NCBI GenBank assembly: GCA_051745395.1
Contig: JBNJEA010000156.1
Location: forward strand, 1-6,597
Length of the DNA stretch: 6,597 nucleotides
Origin: JBNJEA01 sp051745395
GTDB taxonomy: Bacteria; Desulfobacterota; Desulfobacteria; Desulfobacterales; Desulfosalsimonadaceae
Direction: 5' to 3'
Positions 5,925 through 6,597 of this stretch are shown in pieces (position 1 is the first letter of the stretch; each line of letters starts with the position of its first letter). The position numbers and the translations under genes were made by a program. A model generated the notes under the pieces. It saw only the letters and a program-made list of their open reading frames with translations. It ran no database searches and was not told the origin of the DNA.

Positions 5925-5973
5925 GCCGATTCATCCATGATTTTAACTTTTCACTTTGATATACTTGTTTTTT
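5902..5973 (-). pseudogene. Fossil of the C-terminus of a second RAYT transposase
   Basis: Read on the minus strand, this stretch encodes KKQVYQSEKLKSW and then MNRLNSQFKV-stop. The intact element at 1113 ends KKQIHQNEQLKSW and LEQINSQFKV-stop, so 15 of 23 residues are identical. The last 27 bp are identical DNA, while the preceding 49 bp match only at about two thirds of positions with several synonymous changes. The source was therefore a diverged paralogue, not a recent duplicate. Similarity stops upstream of KKQ, 6 bp before the wlbB ATG. It is a 5'-deleted remnant or a non-autonomous derivative that carries only the transposase tail, and it fills most of the wlbA-wlbB gap. Confidence 0.75.
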
Positions 5974-5979
5974 TTGAAA

Positions 5980-6537
5980 ATGGATTTTTTCGTACACGAA
6001 TCGAGTTATGTTGATGACAACGTAGTTGTCGGGGGCGGGTCCAAGATCTGGCATTTCTGCCATATCATTTCCGGCAGCCGGATCGGCGAGAACTGCAATA
6101 TCGGTCAGAATGTCGTGATCGGGCCGGATGCGGCGGTGGGCAATCGATGCAAGATCCAGAACAATGTCTCCATTTACAAAGGGGTAACGCTGGAAGACGA
6201 TGTGTTTTGCGGGCCGTCCATGGTGTTTACCAACGTGTTTAACCCGCGGGCGCATGTCAGCCGGATGGACGAGGCGATGCAGACGCTGGTGAAAAAAGGG
6301 GCCACACTTGGCGCCAATTGCACCATTGTCTGCGGCAACACCATCGGGGCGTATGCGTTTATCGGCGCCGGTGCGGTGGTGACCAAAGACGTGCCCGATC
6401 ACGCCCTGGTGACCGGCAACCCGGCCCGGCAGGTGGGCTGGATGTGTGCGTGCGGGGAGAAGTTGAATGCGGATTTGCGGTGTGAAAGATGTGTTATACA
6501 ATATGATAAGAATGAGGTAAGAACCTTTTCGGATTGA
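5980..6537 (+). CDS. wlbB: UDP-2-acetamido-3-amino-2,3-dideoxy-glucuronate N-acetyltransferase (WlbB/WbpD type)
   Basis: 185 residues, left-handed beta-helix acetyltransferase that uses acetyl-CoA to acetylate the 3-amino group of the sugar made by WlbA and an aminotransferase. The start MDFFVHESSYVDDNV is characteristic of the family. Hexapeptide turns follow: IGENCNIGQNVVIGPDAAVG (35-54), then CKIQNNVSIYKGVTLEDDVF (57-76) and TIGAYAFIGAGAVVTKDVPD (121-140). The loop CGPSMVFTNVFNPR (77-90) with N85 is the conserved active-site segment, and GNPARQVGW (146-154) closes the helix. The tail has C156, C158, C168 and C171, a possible zinc knuckle. The ATG at 5980 is chosen over the TTG at 5956, which lies in the transposase fossil. 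There is no ribosome site, so translation may depend on the upstream gene or have been weakened by the insertion. Confidence 0.88.
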   Translation: MDFFVHESSYVDDNVVVGGGSKIWHFCHIISGSRIGENCNIGQNVVIGPDAAVGNRCKIQNNVSIYKGVTLEDDVFCGPSMVFTNVFNPRAHVSRMDEAMQTLVKKGATLGANCTIVCGNTIGAYAFIGAGAVVTKDVPDHALVTGNPARQVGWMCACGEKLNADLRCERCVIQYDKNEVRTFSD

Positions 6538-6597
6538 TGTTTATGCAGAGTTTGCTCGAAGGAAAACACATCGTATTGGGCGTTTCCGGCGGCATTG
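6537..6597 (+). CDS. coaBC: Phosphopantothenoylcysteine synthetase/decarboxylase, N-terminus only
   Basis: Only 20 codons are visible, MFMQSLLEGKHIVLGVSGGI, running off the window. The pattern GKxIVLGVSGGI is the signature start of CoaBC (Dfp), the bifunctional flavoprotein that makes 4'-phosphopantetheine for coenzyme A. The ATG at 6537 overlaps the TGA of the acetyltransferase (TGATG), suggesting translational coupling; a second in-frame ATG at 6543 is an alternative start. No Shine-Dalgarno sequence lies at a useful distance. Finding a housekeeping CoA gene as the tail of a surface-sugar operon is uncommon. A CoaB-only or other flavoprotein paralogue cannot be excluded from so few residues. 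Confidence 0.75.
   Translation, partial: MFMQSLLEGKHIVLGVSGGI

Noticed and set aside
5974..6501. Long minus-strand frame opposite wlbB
   Set aside because: A mirror of the GC-rich acetyltransferase codons; only the last 24 codons (5902-5973) are real, as a transposase fossil.

Overview
The window reads as a piece of chromosome from a Gram-negative bacterium, most likely a Desulfobacterota (former deltaproteobacterial) anaerobe. That placement is an inference from the gene types: an AAA_14/DUF4143 ATPase, a REP-associated tyrosine transposase, surface-sugar genes and mid-50s GC judged by eye. I could not run a taxonomic search.

Layout, left to right. (1) 1-1130, plus strand: the body of an AAA_14/DUF4143 ATPase whose first residues lie outside the window. 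(2) 1109-1947: a compact RAYT (Y1/HUH, REP-associated) element with its transposase on the minus strand, bounded by 26-bp inverted repeats; the transposase reading frame is broken by one base at a homopolymer. (3) 1948-3588, plus: a predicted exported, probably lipid-anchored ankyrin-repeat protein whose ATG abuts the right repeat. (4) 3589-3934: an intergenic stretch holding a perfect 27-bp inverted repeat whose arms are themselves palindromes (a REP/BIME-like structure). (5) 3935-6537, plus: a probable operon of a family 2 glycosyltransferase with two C-terminal membrane helices, a WlbA/WbpB-type UDP-GlcNAcA 3-dehydrogenase and a WlbB/WbpD-type N-acetyltransferase. (6) 6537-6597: the first codons of coaBC (dfp), overlapping the acetyltransferase stop codon.

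The two sugar genes encode the oxidation and acetylation steps that flank a PLP-dependent transamination on the route to UDP-2,3-diacetamido-2,3-dideoxy-glucuronic acid, an O-antigen or glycan sugar. The 6-dehydrogenase (WbpA type) and the 3-aminotransferase (WbpE type) are not in the window. The glycosyltransferase may act in the same envelope-glycan pathway.

The most interesting signal cuts across the genes. An identical 26-27 bp sequence occurs three times: at the 3' end of the ATPase gene, inverted just before the ankyrin ATG, and at the 3' end of wlbA. The first copy is also the last seven codons plus stop of the transposase. The third copy is followed by a fossil of the C-terminal 23 codons of a second, diverged transposase, which fills most of the wlbA-wlbB gap. 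The family therefore seems to spread a terminus that doubles as coding sequence and to settle exactly at gene edges, changing the C-termini of its neighbours.
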